Shown here one piece after another: positions 1 through 11,692 of a stretch of DNA of 64,000 nucleotides. Source of the DNA: Phoronis australis (taxonomy: Eukaryota > Phoronida > Phoronidae). Made by a program: the position numbers and the translations under genes. The notes beneath the pieces are model-generated. The model was not told the DNA's origin. It saw only the letters and a program-made list of their open reading frames with translations, and searched no databases. The DNA is taken from the NCBI GenBank assembly GCA_002633005.1, contig NMRA01000015.1, forward strand, positions 1,043,933 through 1,107,932, in the 5' to 3' direction. Every line of letters starts with the position of its first letter. Within the stretch, counting starts at the first letter, position 1.

Positions 1-352
1 AAATAATTCTTTTAATTATTTACAATATTGACAATCCTTTTTTTTGGAAAATTTACCACTTGTTGACAAAGTGGTACATAGTTTTGTAACTTGAACATTG
101 TAAGGTATACAATTATGGCTAGTGTGATCTCATTGTTCAAGCTGCCTCAGATGTGTTATATTGTCTGTTACATGCATATAAGTGATGTTTAAAGGTAAAA
201 ATGGTTATTAGCCCATTCTGAACTTGAAGGTGTTCAGTATTCAAATTTGCGATGTCCACACGATCAACATTACTTGTTACTTGCATTTGGACATTAGCCT
301 CGTGTTCCCCATTACATTCTCCCATTGGCTTATGACCTATTTCTCTTCGCAG

Positions 353-1304
353 ACTGGATGAATACTCTGCAGCATTCAGTTCACGACCACGAGTTCCTCG
401 CACACCAGACACAAGCAATCGTCCAATCAGTCGCGGTGCTCCCCAGCCGACATTCTCCGAGTCTTTACCCAAAAGTCGACCGGGGTCCTCATCGAGTCGT
501 ATGGCAGGTAAGTGTAATTTCCAACTAAGTATGCTTCAAGTTCACGTCATGATTTTTGTGCGCACATGTACATACCTCTGTGCACATTGTCCTCGTCTTT
601 TCGTGGTAATTATCTTTTAATGTTTGCTTCATTGTTTTACGAAACCTCTCGGATGTTCATGATCCATTCATATGTAGGAGAGAGCAGAGCAGCTGCTTTG
701 AGAGAGATTTGCCCTACTGGCAATATTAAGCACTAGTTGGCTCTGGTCTGTACACTGGTTCATTTTGAGACCTGCACTCACTGACTCATTCTGAGACCTG
801 CACTCACTGACTCATTTTGAGACCTGCACTCACTGACTCATTTTGAGACCTGCACTCACTAACTCATTTTGACTAAAAAAACCCCAGCCTCATAAATTTG
901 AGCTAAGGTCTTGCTTTTTTGAAAAGCTACACTTGGTCACATGAGCAAAGTTTGATTTGCCAAGCTATGTGTAAAAATCCTGCATCTTATTTTTTTATCT
1001 TCGCAGGATTTTCTTTTTTTGAAAAGTGAGAAATTAAAAATTACATCACCACCAACTCAGTTTTCAAAAAAAACACGGACTACAATCAACATGCTTTTTT
1101 GCCTCATCATTAAACTTTTATGGTTTCATGGCTACTTAATGATTAGCTGAACATGAGGCAAAGTTTTTTCAGTGAGTTTCCAGGAAAGCTGTTCCATTTA
1201 TGTTGTGCCTAATCTCCCGTGACACGATTGTTTCAGGAAGTAAAAGTGGCCAGGGAATGAAGTCGACCACTCCACGCCAGGCTGCTGGGAAGACATCTAG
1301 ATGA
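353..1304 (+). CDS. 3' end of an unrecognised gene with Ser/Arg/Pro-rich tail (2 exons, 5' part off the window)
   Basis: Two exons, 353-507 and 1237-1304, are joined by a GT-AG intron of 729 bp. The first follows a TTCGCAG acceptor and ends in GCAG/gtaagt; the second follows TTTCAG and ends in TGA at 1302-1304. The phases fit (phase 1 junction) and give the last 74 residues of a protein. The tail is low-complexity and basic, dominated by Ser, Arg, Pro and Thr, with patches such as RPRVPRTPDTSNRP and SRPGSSSSRM, and ends KTSR. It has no cysteine, no hydrophobic core and no domain I recognise; such tails are common in cytoskeletal or phospho-regulated proteins, but that is only an analogy. The gene is convergent with GNB1L (3' ends about 1.9 kb apart). 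Upstream exons lie left of the window, so the protein cannot be named. Confidence 0.7.
751..872. repeat. 26-bp minisatellite carrying AP-1-like sites
   Basis: About 4.6 copies of a 26-bp unit (core CTGACTCATTTTGAGACC) lie inside the intron of the gene above. Three units contain a perfect TGACTCA at 782-788, 808-814 and 834-840, exactly 26 bp apart; the last unit is degraded to TAACTCA. Confidence 0.85.
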
Positions 1305-3189
1305 AGCATTCAAGCGCCACCTGTTGGAAACACATTACCAAGCACAACACAAAGCTTATAAGCTGCCTGTCATACAGTTCAACCGTCCACACAACAGTTT
1401 ATGAAGCATCTGCCACTGGCAAATATAGGATGTCGCAAGAGGTGGCCCAACCACAATTACCGAAGGAAAATGGTCGTGTAACCCTTGAAAACAGAGTGCT
1501 GCTGGCTTTTTGTTGGCATCTGTAGTGGCCTCCTTTATCCACTTATGCTGTGTGATGCCATTATATAACTTATCTATGTGTAATGCCCATGCAGCATGTG
1601 GTAGCCGTTGGAATATTCAAAGTTATCCAAGAGTGAAAAGAATTATCTGAAACGGGAATGTTCTCACCTTTCAGTTGTTGAAGAAATTCAGGTTCAGAGC
1701 TAATGATGAACACTATGCTTTTGAAAATATATTGATATTTTGACACTTGCTTGAAGATTAATAGATAATCAATAATTATACTTGTGTGGGTCGAGATTAT
1801 CAAGTCTTAAAAGTAAAGTACTTGTTGAATGACAAGTATGTTCCCTAATGTTGAAAACTTCTGTGAGATTTGTGTATCCGTAAACATATAAAACGTACCA
1901 CTAAGAGTTCAAATCAGTTTTTAAGTTTTATTACATCAGATTTTAATCTTGTTATAGACTGTGATAATTAAAGTACTTAAGATTAAAAATTTCTTTATCT
2001 GATAGAAACTTGTGAAATTTTGCACAGTGAAATATGTTGATGTCAAATCTTTCTTTGGTTCCTGTAAAACTCATAGAATCACTCCATCCCGTCTTGACCT
2101 TTTGGGGGTCAGCGTCGTGCATTCCAGGAAATATTCAACCGTAGAGTTTTTGCCAAGAAGAGATTAGTGTTCCTTGGTCTTGTATTGTTGAAGCAAAACT
2201 GCAGGCATCATTTTTCTTTTATTTGTTAGTAGTTTTTTTAGCATCGCTTGGTACTTTTTTTGTTAAATTTAAATTTTAACTTAAAATTTGTTGGTTGAAG
2301 ATATACCAATTTAGTACATTGTGTTCATTTTATTTTATACTTGAAAAATCACGGCTGTCATGAGCAAGGGAGCAATGGCCTCAACCAATTTGTAGTAAAG
2401 TTTTGTCATTGGAATGTTTGTTCTAGCAAATAGAATTTATATGACGAAAATTGCTTTTGGTTGACAAATGGGTAACAGTTTTGCCAGCAACCTACGATAT
2501 GTAATTTCCCTCCAGAGTCCTGAGAATTGTTTTCTTGAGGTTTCCAAATCATACTCTGTCAGTCTGTAAAGTACAAACTTTATGTTGTCTCTCTAATTAC
2601 ATGTTAGTCTAGTCCTCACTTATTAGTGATCTTGTGTCATTTACTATTAATTGATGAAATTGGTGATCTCTGTTAATTTTCAACGGTCCACTCTCTGTAA
2701 GTGCCTTTTGTGAGTTCATAAATGATATTTATTTTCTTTTTATCTTTCTATGCCAGTGGGTACACGGGTCATATGAAGCCCACACGAAAGTATGTAAAAT
2801 TCTACTTTTGTTAATGAAAGTGCTTAGATCAACATACACTACTATAACATTATCATGGTAAGAAGTCAATTAGCTATTTCTTGATTAAAATAACAAATTA
2901 AAATTAGTTATTTCAATCAAGAAATAGTTTTGAAAAATAATAAAAAATTGCGATGTCTAACTCTAGAATCCATCTTTACCAGTCGTGCCAGTAGACAATG
3001 TATTTTAAATCATACTTCTAGTAAATACTCGTGGAATTTACTGACAGACAATGGCTTCACTGAAATAAGTGACTTTGTCTTATAAATTTCAAATTTGCTT
3101 GGCATTCGCCGGGACTCGTGTGAAAGATAACACATTCCAATTTCAGACATTCCATCGTCTCTGCTAGAACTTATACTCTGACCTGAGAC
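1305..3189. other. Convergent intergenic region between the upstream gene and GNB1L
   Basis: AT-rich sequence that must contain both 3'UTRs. No splice-bounded open frame is supported on either strand. A near-perfect hairpin lies at 2874-2927 (arms of about 20 bp, CTATTTCTTGATT against AATCAAGAAATAG, with a 12-base AT loop). The rest is unremarkable. Confidence 0.6.
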
Positions 3190-5480
3190 TCAACCATTGT
3201 AAAGATCCCAGAAAGTAATCTGACCATCTTTAGATGCAGCTGCCATTGTGCCACAATTTGAAAACGCTACGCACTGTATACTGTCCCGATGAAAAGTTAA
3301 CACAGCCAGGGGAGATAATTTCTTAAAACTGAATATTCTAACTCTGTGATCCCATCCCGCTGTGGCGAATATCTTGTTGTCTTGTCTAATTTTAATGGCA
3401 TTTAGTCCCGGATTGGTTATCTCTATTTTATTGCATAACTGAACACTATCATCGGTAACTGTCCAGCACACGACACTGTTATCTGCAGATCCAGAGAATC
3501 CTTTACAAGTTTGAGGGCTGTAATCCAGACACATTATTGGTTCCGTATGTAGTTTTATATCACAGAGTTGCCTGCACATTTTAGCATCCCACAGCACAAC
3601 TGATCCACTCTCATGGCCGGTCAAAATCCTGTTTTTATTACAAAACAACATGGTCATCGTCATTCCTTGATTACGCGCAACTTTCAACGTCCTTTTGTCT
3701 TGGTCGCTGAATTTTTCTTGATCGATGTCAATGATTTCAATATCTGACTGTGAGGTGGCGCTTGGAACAGCGAGCAGAAAGCAGGTTCCATTAACGGTGT
3801 ACAGAGCACATTGACAAAAACCAATGTCTGAGCATGAGTAACTACCTGCAAATTAAAAGTCCTCGCTGATTTAAACAGGCAAAGTTCATGACATCATACT
3901 GTTACTCTTCAACAAGGAATTTCATTTTGTAAAATTTCGCAAAAAAACCAAAAAAATGTATTTTATATCTGACAACTTTTATGAAGTATAGTCGTCATAA
4001 ACCAGCACTTCATGAAACTCTCTCAATATTTATAACACTGCAGTCAGTCTTCAAAAAATCTTAAAATGACCATTTTGGAGATTACTTTTTGTGAGAAACA
4101 ACTGAAAAATAACTGTAGGATGAGTTGGCAAAGCAAACTTAGAGAGAGTGAGAATCACACTGAATAAAAACCAGGCAAACCATCCTCATATTTGTGTTTC
4201 ACAAACACCCAAGGAAGGTACTGGCCAATATTTCACTGCTGTTCTGCAACTGCCACCAGAAGGCGCTACACTCTTGGGTTCCAGCTAAATGTTGATGTGG
4301 TTTTTAAGCTCAACCTAGTAAAACGTAAATGATGTAGAATTTAAATCAAATGTAAAGAAGTACTGATGGAGCTGCCAAAAACACCCTTGTGCAATTTTTT
4401 GATCTTTTATCAACTTGGAATAATATCAAATCAAATGAGTAATGAATGTTCAAAATTTTTCCATAAGCATTAGGCTCAACCAAAAAACAAAATTCACCCA
4501 GGTTTCTGAGATACATACCAAGAGTTGTTAGCTTACATCCATCTAAACTCCACAGTGTCACATGTCCATCTCTACCTTGACTCAGGACATGACTGTCACC
4601 AACCATTCCTAACCACAAAACAGACTTGACATGAGCCGAGACCTCTTCCACAGCTCTTTTAGACTTCACCTGCCATACTTAAAAAGACAACAGAACTTCA
4701 TGATACAATGAGAGAGGGAGGGGGAGAGGGAGAGAGAAAGATAGACCAAGAAAACACCTTTCCCTAACAAGTGTTCTTAAACAGACATTATCGGTTTCAT
4801 GGTAAAAAAAATGCATTTTTAGAATTATTGTTCAATGACATAGGCTTTCCGAAATTATTAGCTTTGAGCAGAGCTATAAAACAACAAAATATGACGGTTT
4901 TTGAGGTTTTATTTATAGTTGCCAATTTTTGCCGTTGTCTGTCACACATTCCCTGAAATCAAGGTTATGATGTTTATCAATTGGGATTTAGCCTGCCAGC
5001 AGAGCGTTAGAGCAGTGACCACAAGGTTCGCAGGTTCAGATTACGTAATAAGGCTGACCTCCGAAAAATGTTTTGCCAATAACATCTATGTAACAAAAGA
5101 ATTGGTGCATGACGAAGAAAGAGACAGTGGCAGCTCCTGACAAAACAATCGTCCAAGAATGAGATGATTAGACAGGTGGGCAAAAATATATTATTAATCT
5201 AGAATTTAGTTTTTCTGTTGTTTAGCTTTGTTTAGAGGCTACATTGTTTAGCTGTTCAGGTTAAATTCTCTCAATTAGCATATTTTGGATGCGCACAACT
5301 GTAGGTTATACAGAGAGTCTAGAATAAAGCATTACTGTACTCCATTCTAGTACCTTTTATCACACCCTCTGAACTTCCAGTCAACATCAACAAGCCAGTA
5401 GAACTTGAACAGTGAAATATGCATGCCGTCACATTGCTGTCCCGTAGAACATACTTTGGCTCAGGTTCAGAGCGACTCAT
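3190..5480 (-). CDS. GNB1L: GNB1L: WD40-repeat guanine nucleotide-binding protein beta subunit-like 1 (3 exons, complete)
   Basis: Exons on the minus strand are 5480-5354, 4677-4519 and 3845-3190; they total 942 nt, or 313 aa plus TGA, with both junctions in phase 1. The known human protein is 327 aa, so the model looks complete. Residues 1-42 start MSRSEPEPKYVLRD, where the human protein has a similar PxFVLRG start, followed by the first WD blade. Residues 43-95 hold a blade with LSQGRDGHVTLWSLDG. Residues 96-313 hold the remaining blades: ESGSVVLWDAK, KGFSGSADNSVVCW, TNPGL, the family-diagnostic TAGWDHRVRIFSF, and a final QITFWDLYNG. The protein is a beta-propeller scaffold; the mammalian orthologue lies in the 22q11 deletion region and has been linked to folding and assembly of PIKK kinases (family knowledge). 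The start ATG lies 3 bases after a TTTTCAG acceptor, so a non-coding 5' exon probably exists upstream. No signal peptide or membrane segment is visible. Confidence 0.92.
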
Positions 5481-5483
5481 CGT

Positions 5484-7137
5484 CTGAAAATAGATATTCA
5501 GATAAGTTTAAGAATCACTTGCACACAACTCCATGGAATTAACCCCAGAAAATCCCTTCAGTCCTACACATCTTGGCCCAGTGGAGTAAAGTGTCCGCAA
5601 TGAAGTCACAACAATAATTCCTGGGTGTAAGAAGATGATGGTCTGTACAGAGAATTAAGTAGGGATAGCAAACCCATTAGCTTAAAATTTAATCTTACAA
5701 CCAGATTTTTAAGTCGTGTGTAGAAAGACCAACAACCATGGCCATAAGCGAAGTGATCCAGGTTTGCTGGGTAAACAGTGAATTCCCAAACCAAACAAGT
5801 GATTCTGAATAGCAAAACATTTGCGAGCAAAAATGTCAAGAGTGTTGACTGGAGAATGAGGGTGTCATGGGCAGTTATTTGAAACTTGGGTGTTATTCAG
5901 AAGTGACAATGCTATTTCTCCCAGATTTCGCCTGATTTTGAAGCCGACAGTACAAATAAAAAAGTCCCCTGCAATTCAAATACAATTTTGGTAAATCTTT
6001 TGGTACCCTGCTAATATTCACAAAATATGTACTGCAGTCGCCGCTTAAGTTAAAAAATCCTAAATAAAGGCTTAATAAGTGACCAAATCATGGTCACCTA
6101 CATTTCTAATAGTTGCTCACACCCCAGCAAGGTGCCTCTTCCCCTTCTTCGTCTTACTACAGCAAACTTCAACAAGTTGAAGGCATTGGTGGACGTCACT
6201 CCGGAGACAATATTGTTTACAAATTAAAATTAAAGCAAATGTATATGCAGTTGAGAAGGTGCATAGTGCAGATTAAAAACAAACATGTTCTGGGAACAGT
6301 TTGAGTCGCTAATCCTATGATGGAATTAAAGCAGCAAAAAGGGTCAGCACTCACAGTGTCCTTCATGTACAACAGAGGGAGCACTCACAGTGTCCTTCAT
6401 GTAACAATCACGACTTAAAAGTTGAATCATTCTAGATGAGTCAGGCAACTGCTGTCTTTATATGTAGACATGGGGTGTAGTTGACAAGCAGCACAGGGAT
6501 AAGTCACCTGTGGATGCACACTTAATGCAGTAGGCAATACATGTCAACCAATATGGGAATTATGTATTTGCTACGTATTTTTTACCGTTTCTACGTGCCA
6601 TGGCTTATAGCACGAAAATGAATTAATACGCATTTCTGCCGATGTTCATAATAAAGTTTTCAAACTTTCACTTTTACTGGCAATCTCTTTTATTGACATA
6701 ATCTCATATCTCGAGTTACCAAACAGTATAACATTTAACAACACAACACTCAAAAAGGCGGCCCCTTCAGTGCCTCAGCTCCAATAATAGCATAGGTAAC
6801 TTAGGTACATGCAATGCATTTTAACACTTGACCATCTTTTGAGTCGTTGTCGTCAGAGCTATGGGTTTCTATGTTCTTTTACAAAAATAATATGGTTAGA
6901 GCAAAAACTGGTTGACAGGTATGCTCACCGCCCATACATACCGGCGATTTACCTTTTGAGTATAGTATCAGCTCAGTCAATGACAACAGACAATGCCCAT
7001 TCATAACTCACAGACAGTGTCATTGACAGACTGGCACTGTCTGAACCATTGGGTGCAACAGCAATCTGATTCCATACACAAGTTCTACAGTATGTTAGAA
7101 ATGAGCCGAGGAAATTAAACTCAGTTCCCCGGTACGC
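5484..7137. other. Upstream flank / 5'UTR intron of GNB1L
   Basis: No coding exon is supported here. A TTTTCAG acceptor on the minus strand just upstream of the GNB1L start codon means this stretch probably holds its first intron and possibly its leader exon. A 24-bp unit (core GCACTCACAGTGTCCTTCAT) occurs twice near 6336-6400. Confidence 0.45.
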
Positions 7138-7480
7138 ACCGGCACCCGCACCGCATCGGGAGAGCGTCTAGTGAAGGATCTTCGTGCTTGCTACTCTCAA
7201 TCATCTGTCTCCCCCTAGTGGCTGGAGACGACGTCTTTCTCAGCGTGCGTGCGCATCTCTGAATCTCCACTAAGGCGGTAAGTTCGTTTGAGAAATTCCT
7301 CCAACATACACTTCAGTTTTAGTGGTTCCATTTTAAATTGTTAAACTTCCCGTGATTTAAGCCATTCAGTTTTAGTATGGAATCTTAATTCTAGCGTCCA
7401 GAACTTGTACGTGTGGCTCGTTCTGTAAATATTGAACTTTGATTTTTTCATCCAGTCGCAATCCCGTACAGTGACGTCAT
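7138..7480. promoter_or_regulatory. Promoter-like GC-richer patch with a CRE, probably divergent
   Basis: Against an AT-rich background, 7130-7280 is rich in CpG (CGGTACGCACCGGCACCCGC, CGTGCGTGCGC) and ends in a strong plus-strand splice donor (GGCG/gtaagt, donor at 7278). A full palindromic CRE, TGACGTCA, lies at 7472-7479. The patch is upstream of the minus-strand GNB1L, so it could drive GNB1L leftward and a short spliced transcript rightward. Promoter function is inferred from composition and motifs only. Confidence 0.4.
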
Positions 7481-8677
7481 CAAATCGAGCCTGACACCTA
7501 CCGGCGATTTGAAATTGATATCATAGAACATAGTCTAACATGTATGCTAATCATGTGGATGCAGAAATTATGGTTCTAGGTTAAAAATTGATGACGTTAT
7601 GATGTTAAACTGCTATATATTCTAGTTGTGGCAGTGACACTGCTATATATTCTACTTGTGGCAGTGCTGACAAAGTACATTCAGTGCCAGTTATGATCAC
7701 TAATAAAACCTTTGGACTTTGGAGCTAATGAGTGACTGGTAGTAGTTGACAAATCCAAAGGATTCTATGCTGGTAGAAATTTTCTTTTTTCTGATGCTGT
7801 CCATATTTCATAAAATTAAAAGTAAATGAATTAGGCATTTTACGGTCATAAAATCCTCAAAATATTAATTACGGTAATTGGATTCTCCGTTTCCATCATC
7901 AACAAGAACACCAAAACCACCACCGACTCAAAATGCTTCTGATTTTGATGACACTTGTGACCGGAACTGTTTCCTATTTTAGCCACTATGTGTCGTCACA
8001 AGACCAAAATAATTTAAAGTTGTACTTGACCCCATTTAAGCTGGCTAGATACTGATTTGTCTTGCTTCTCATCAATTGGATCTCATAATGCAAGTCACGT
8101 GCGATTACGTACATGTGCCATTTGATTTTTTGAATTCACAATTCCAGGATCAGTCAACTCCAATAAATTCTGAAGCGTTTTCGTAAGTCATTGGAAATGG
8201 AATTTTCTGTGGAATAAAAGTTGTAAAAGTCCCAATTCAATTTTTTGTTTTTAGCCTTCTAAACTGGGCGAAATACACCTTTAAGTTTTATACATTTTGT
8301 TCTTGGCAATACTATAACATAAAATTAAGATTGAGTTCAGTTTTTTGACAAGAGAATTGATAAATGGTAATCAACCCTACATTTGAATGGACTGTTTTCA
8401 TATTCAGTTCTGGAAACAAAATGGAAATTTCATACATGTATTATGGTACATTGATTTTTGACAGAAATAGACTCTTTGGTAGCTGAGTGTTGGAGTTCGT
8501 TTTAAATCAAGATACATTTTTTAGCGCAATTTGTCGGCCTGTCGAGGATTTGGAATACTCCATTAAAATCTTGGGACCTTATTGGATTCGACTAAACTGA
8601 GTTCTGTTGTATTTACCATGTAGTCTTTGTCATCCATGGCATGGTCTTATTTTTTATTAATTCTGTTTCGTTTTCAG

Positions 8678-8771
8678 GTTGTCATTGTGGAGTATGAAGA
8701 TGCTAGCCAAATCTGAGTGCTTGGGTTCATCGTTGACCTTTGAGTACTGTGATGAGAGTCTGGTTCCGTGA
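8678..8771 (+). other. Candidate second exon of a short divergent transcript, with a 25-codon ORF
   Basis: A good acceptor (GTTTCGTTTTCAG) precedes 8678. The first ATG (8694) opens a 25-residue frame beginning MKMLAKSECLGS and ending in TGA at 8769-8771. Together with the donor at 7278 this would make a two-exon RNA starting in the CpG patch. The ORF is too short to argue for a protein; a non-coding RNA is as likely. Confidence 0.25.
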
Positions 8772-8949
8772 AGCGTAATCTTAATAGTGTGATGGCAATG
8801 ATGAGACCGTCTCATCACAAGTGTGATGAGATGCTTTTATAGGAGCAACTTAGATGTTGCCATATGAAAGATATTCTGAGCCAAGCCTAAAGGCATGATA
8901 AGAGACTGCCACAATTATGTCATCACCGGACAGAGTTTGGAAAGATAAT

Positions 8950-9250
8950 GGTTGTTGACACTAGAGGGGGTGGTTCCATAAAACAAAAACAATATAATTA
9001 TGAATTAAAAAACTAAGAGCGTTTTTGACAATTCATCTTGAACATTTACATCAAATGAAATTTTATTGTATTATTGCAGCTGATGTTTTATTATGAAAGT
9101 GCCTTTCTTGTTTACTAAAGTTTACTGAAAAGACATGGTCATGTGACCCAATTAATGGGAGATTGCTACAAAGTTAAAAATCTAATTCTGCTTGCTTTCT
9201 ACTTTCAAAAATATATACTTTTACCAAGTTAAATTCTATGGTTTTGTTGA
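8950..9250. repeat. Dispersed repeat family R2, copy 1
   Basis: Diverged copy of a repeat also seen at 44274-44730, 49330-49860 and 55265-55570. Shared landmarks, in order: an A-rich block, an AACATTTACA-like block, CATGTGACCCAATTAATGG, then a run resembling AAATCTAATTCTG. Confidence 0.5.
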
Positions 9251-9438
9251 TATTTGGCTGAATATACACAGACTTGTCGATAAGGTCATACGTAACCTTA
9301 AATACTCAGTACAGAGGTTTTCTATCAAGTTTAAAGTCTTTGTAAGTTATAATGTGAATGAAGTAAATAAAATATTCATGAATTTCTTTCTTGCAAAATC
9401 AATCGCACCACAAAAAATTAAAAATAGAAACTCAAATA

Positions 9439-10441
9439 CAGGGTGGTACAAAAAGTGCCCCGTTTTAGTTTTCATCTTTAATTCATAATTGTCAGGTGTT
9501 GCAGACCAGACGTGACAGACCGGACGTCAGAATCCAATTGGACAATAAACTTGGCAGCAGTGGATAAACAAAATTGGAATACTACTTTCCCACAAAACCA
9601 GTGCCGACAAAAAAACTGATGCAGATGAGATTTTGACAGGAACAGTTTACCTGACAGGTCAATTGAATGTTTGTGGCTAAATTTCAGGAGACTGGAAATA
9701 AGAATATACTAAGGTCAGTCGTCGACCTCTTGGATATTGTTGTCATGTACCCTTTCCTTTTCAAACCCAAGAAGCCAGGGTCGTTTTCAGTCCCGTGATT
9801 GATGTGACAGAATACTACTCGCTGTGCTATAGTAAAATTTGTATTGTGTAAGGAAACGGCTGACCTCAACATTCTGTGACGGGCAACTAGTTCAGTGATT
9901 TTCTCAGAAAATTTCTCAAGCCGTTCTAGCAAGGTTGGAAATTCTGGCTGAAAGAGGTCTATGCTGTGACCTCAACTTTTCCTGCCAAAATATAGCCTCT
10001 GTCCAGGGCTTGGAATTTTCCTCTCAAGGATTTCCTCTTTTTGGTTTTGATTTTCAATTTCCTCTTTTTTGATTATTGTGACTTTATTAATAAAAAAATG
10101 TTCATTTCAGTTGAATTTTATAACACAAGAAATATTGCTATCACATGAGCCTATTTGAGGAACATACATCACCTGTAATATTTCATCTTTTTTGTCATTG
10201 GTCATTCCAAGCCCTGCTCTGTTCTCTTTGTGTGAGAAGTGCGATTTTGTTAAGAAATAGAACTCGATAAAATTTAACCACTGCTCATTGTACACTCCAG
10301 TTTGATGCAAACTGATGTCAAAAGAATCGTCCAGGCCTGCGGTCTCTAACACCTAAACTTATGGAAAATATTGGGTAAGGTCATTTATTCATAGGCAAAT
10401 TGAAGACTAAGTATAAATAGGGTGCTTTTTGTACCACCCTG
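9439..10441. mobile_element. 1.0-kb DNA transposon-like element with 22-bp terminal inverted repeats
   Basis: The left end (9439-9460) and the reverse complement of the right end (10420-10441) match at 20 of 22 positions; both begin CAGGGTGGTACAAAAAG. No convincing target-site duplication is visible (the 8-bp flanks match at 3 of 8 positions). No transposase is recognised. Instead the interior carries two apparently spliced exons on the minus strand (next entry). A CAGGG terminus is reminiscent of hAT-type elements, but the family is not established. Confidence 0.65.
9684..10352 (-). CDS. Two in-phase exons of an unrecognised protein inside the TIR element
   Basis: Minus-strand exon 10352-10173 (60 codons) has an acceptor-like TAAGTTTAG before it and ends in TTACAG/gtgatg. 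After a 225-bp intron with a TCTTTCAG acceptor, exon 9947-9684 gives 87 residues and TGA. The junction is phase 0 and the frame is open throughout (147 residues). The protein looks real: mixed composition, a helical charged stretch (LERLEKFSEKITELVARHR), then NFTIAQRVVFCHINHGTE and GFLGLKRKGY. No signal peptide or membrane helix is visible. I do not recognise the family. The first exon here begins after an acceptor, so an upstream exon is missing, and the TIR lies only 68 bp further on. It could be a captured host-gene fragment, part of a transposon protein, or the end of a host gene that the TIRs flank by chance. Confidence 0.5.
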
Positions 10442-11692
10442 AACATCTTGACATTACTCGGAATGTATTACATCACTGGCTTCAAAAGCACATCAATATA
10501 ATTATTACTTCAATTAAAAGTACTAATTAACACAACTGGAAAAAGCACATTACAAAAACAAGATAGTAAAACACTCATTTTTAATGCATCAGCAGTCGAA
10601 CTGCAATATAATGAACTATCTGGGGCATTTCAGAAGTTTTTGGAACCAAAGTTTGCTGTATCCATATGGACATGTATAGTGCAGGCTTGGGGTGTGAAAT
10701 GGAATATTACAAGAAACGAACAAACATGAACTAGGTTTAACTGTCCTCATAAGCATGGCACAGACAAAGGCCAACATACACGGCTGATTCAAATGCCTTT
10801 AAATCAACCACATAGCTCTACACCGGTTACTACTAAAGGAGAGGTAGTTAGTGAAATGGGCCAGTTGGGTATGCTCATTTAATTGCCCTACCTTCACAAC
10901 TGACATGAGTTATATGGACACCGTAGTCAGCTGGCCGACCACATAGCACATCATCTAAGCAATGCTTAATAAATCAGTAGTAATCTAATACCACTTAATC
11001 ATGCAACGCAGAACTGGACACCTTTCTGTTAAAAAGCTTTGTAAAAGTGATGAGATCCTCTACTAAGTCCATATAATGGGAATGCAATGTCACTGAGCTA
11101 ATATCCATCACAAAAACTACAGCTGAACTGTGTTGCAATGAACCTTCCTGGAATTAGCCTAAACTGTTTCTTACAAATGATAAATGAAAGAATTGTTGAA
11201 AACCTGAACTACTTCACACCTGCTGTGATAATTCTGTTACATTTCATTAACTAGTGAAAATTGTTGAGTTTAAGTTGCTTTGTTGTGTGTCAATAACAAT
11301 AGACTGAGCTTCATGCACAATATCACAGACTGTTACACAGATTACCATTACACTACTGTTACACGCAGTACCATTACACTATTGTTACACGCAGTACTGT
11401 TACACACAGTACTGTTACGCGGAATACCGTTACACTACCCGCCAAATCTATTCAGACAAAATAACCTGGAATTCCTCATGACAGCTGGGCAAAATTCAAG
11501 CTCATCGTCAAAGTGGCCATCCCTCATGACGGAGAATGAAGGGAATTAAAAAGAAAGCACCTAAGGTGGCTATTAAAGCCATTCTGCCATTAGAATTTTG
11601 TAGCCATGATAAATGACACCAATCACCTTTGCTGTAAACAGAATATTTTGTCCAGTTACTTTTGTCAGTTACTGTAAAATATGCACACCCAG
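10442..11692. other. Intergenic / 3'UTR of the ankyrin gene
   Basis: Mostly featureless AT-rich sequence. A short array around 11,325-11,425 repeats a unit of about 21 bp (ACTATTGTTACACGCAGTAC and variants). No supported exon. Confidence 0.45.

Noticed and set aside
4985-5050. tRNA-like stretch (CAGCAGAGCGTTAGAGCAG ... GGTTCAGATTAC)
   Set aside because: Only the B-box-like text is suggestive; no acceptor stem. Possibly an old SINE, not annotated.
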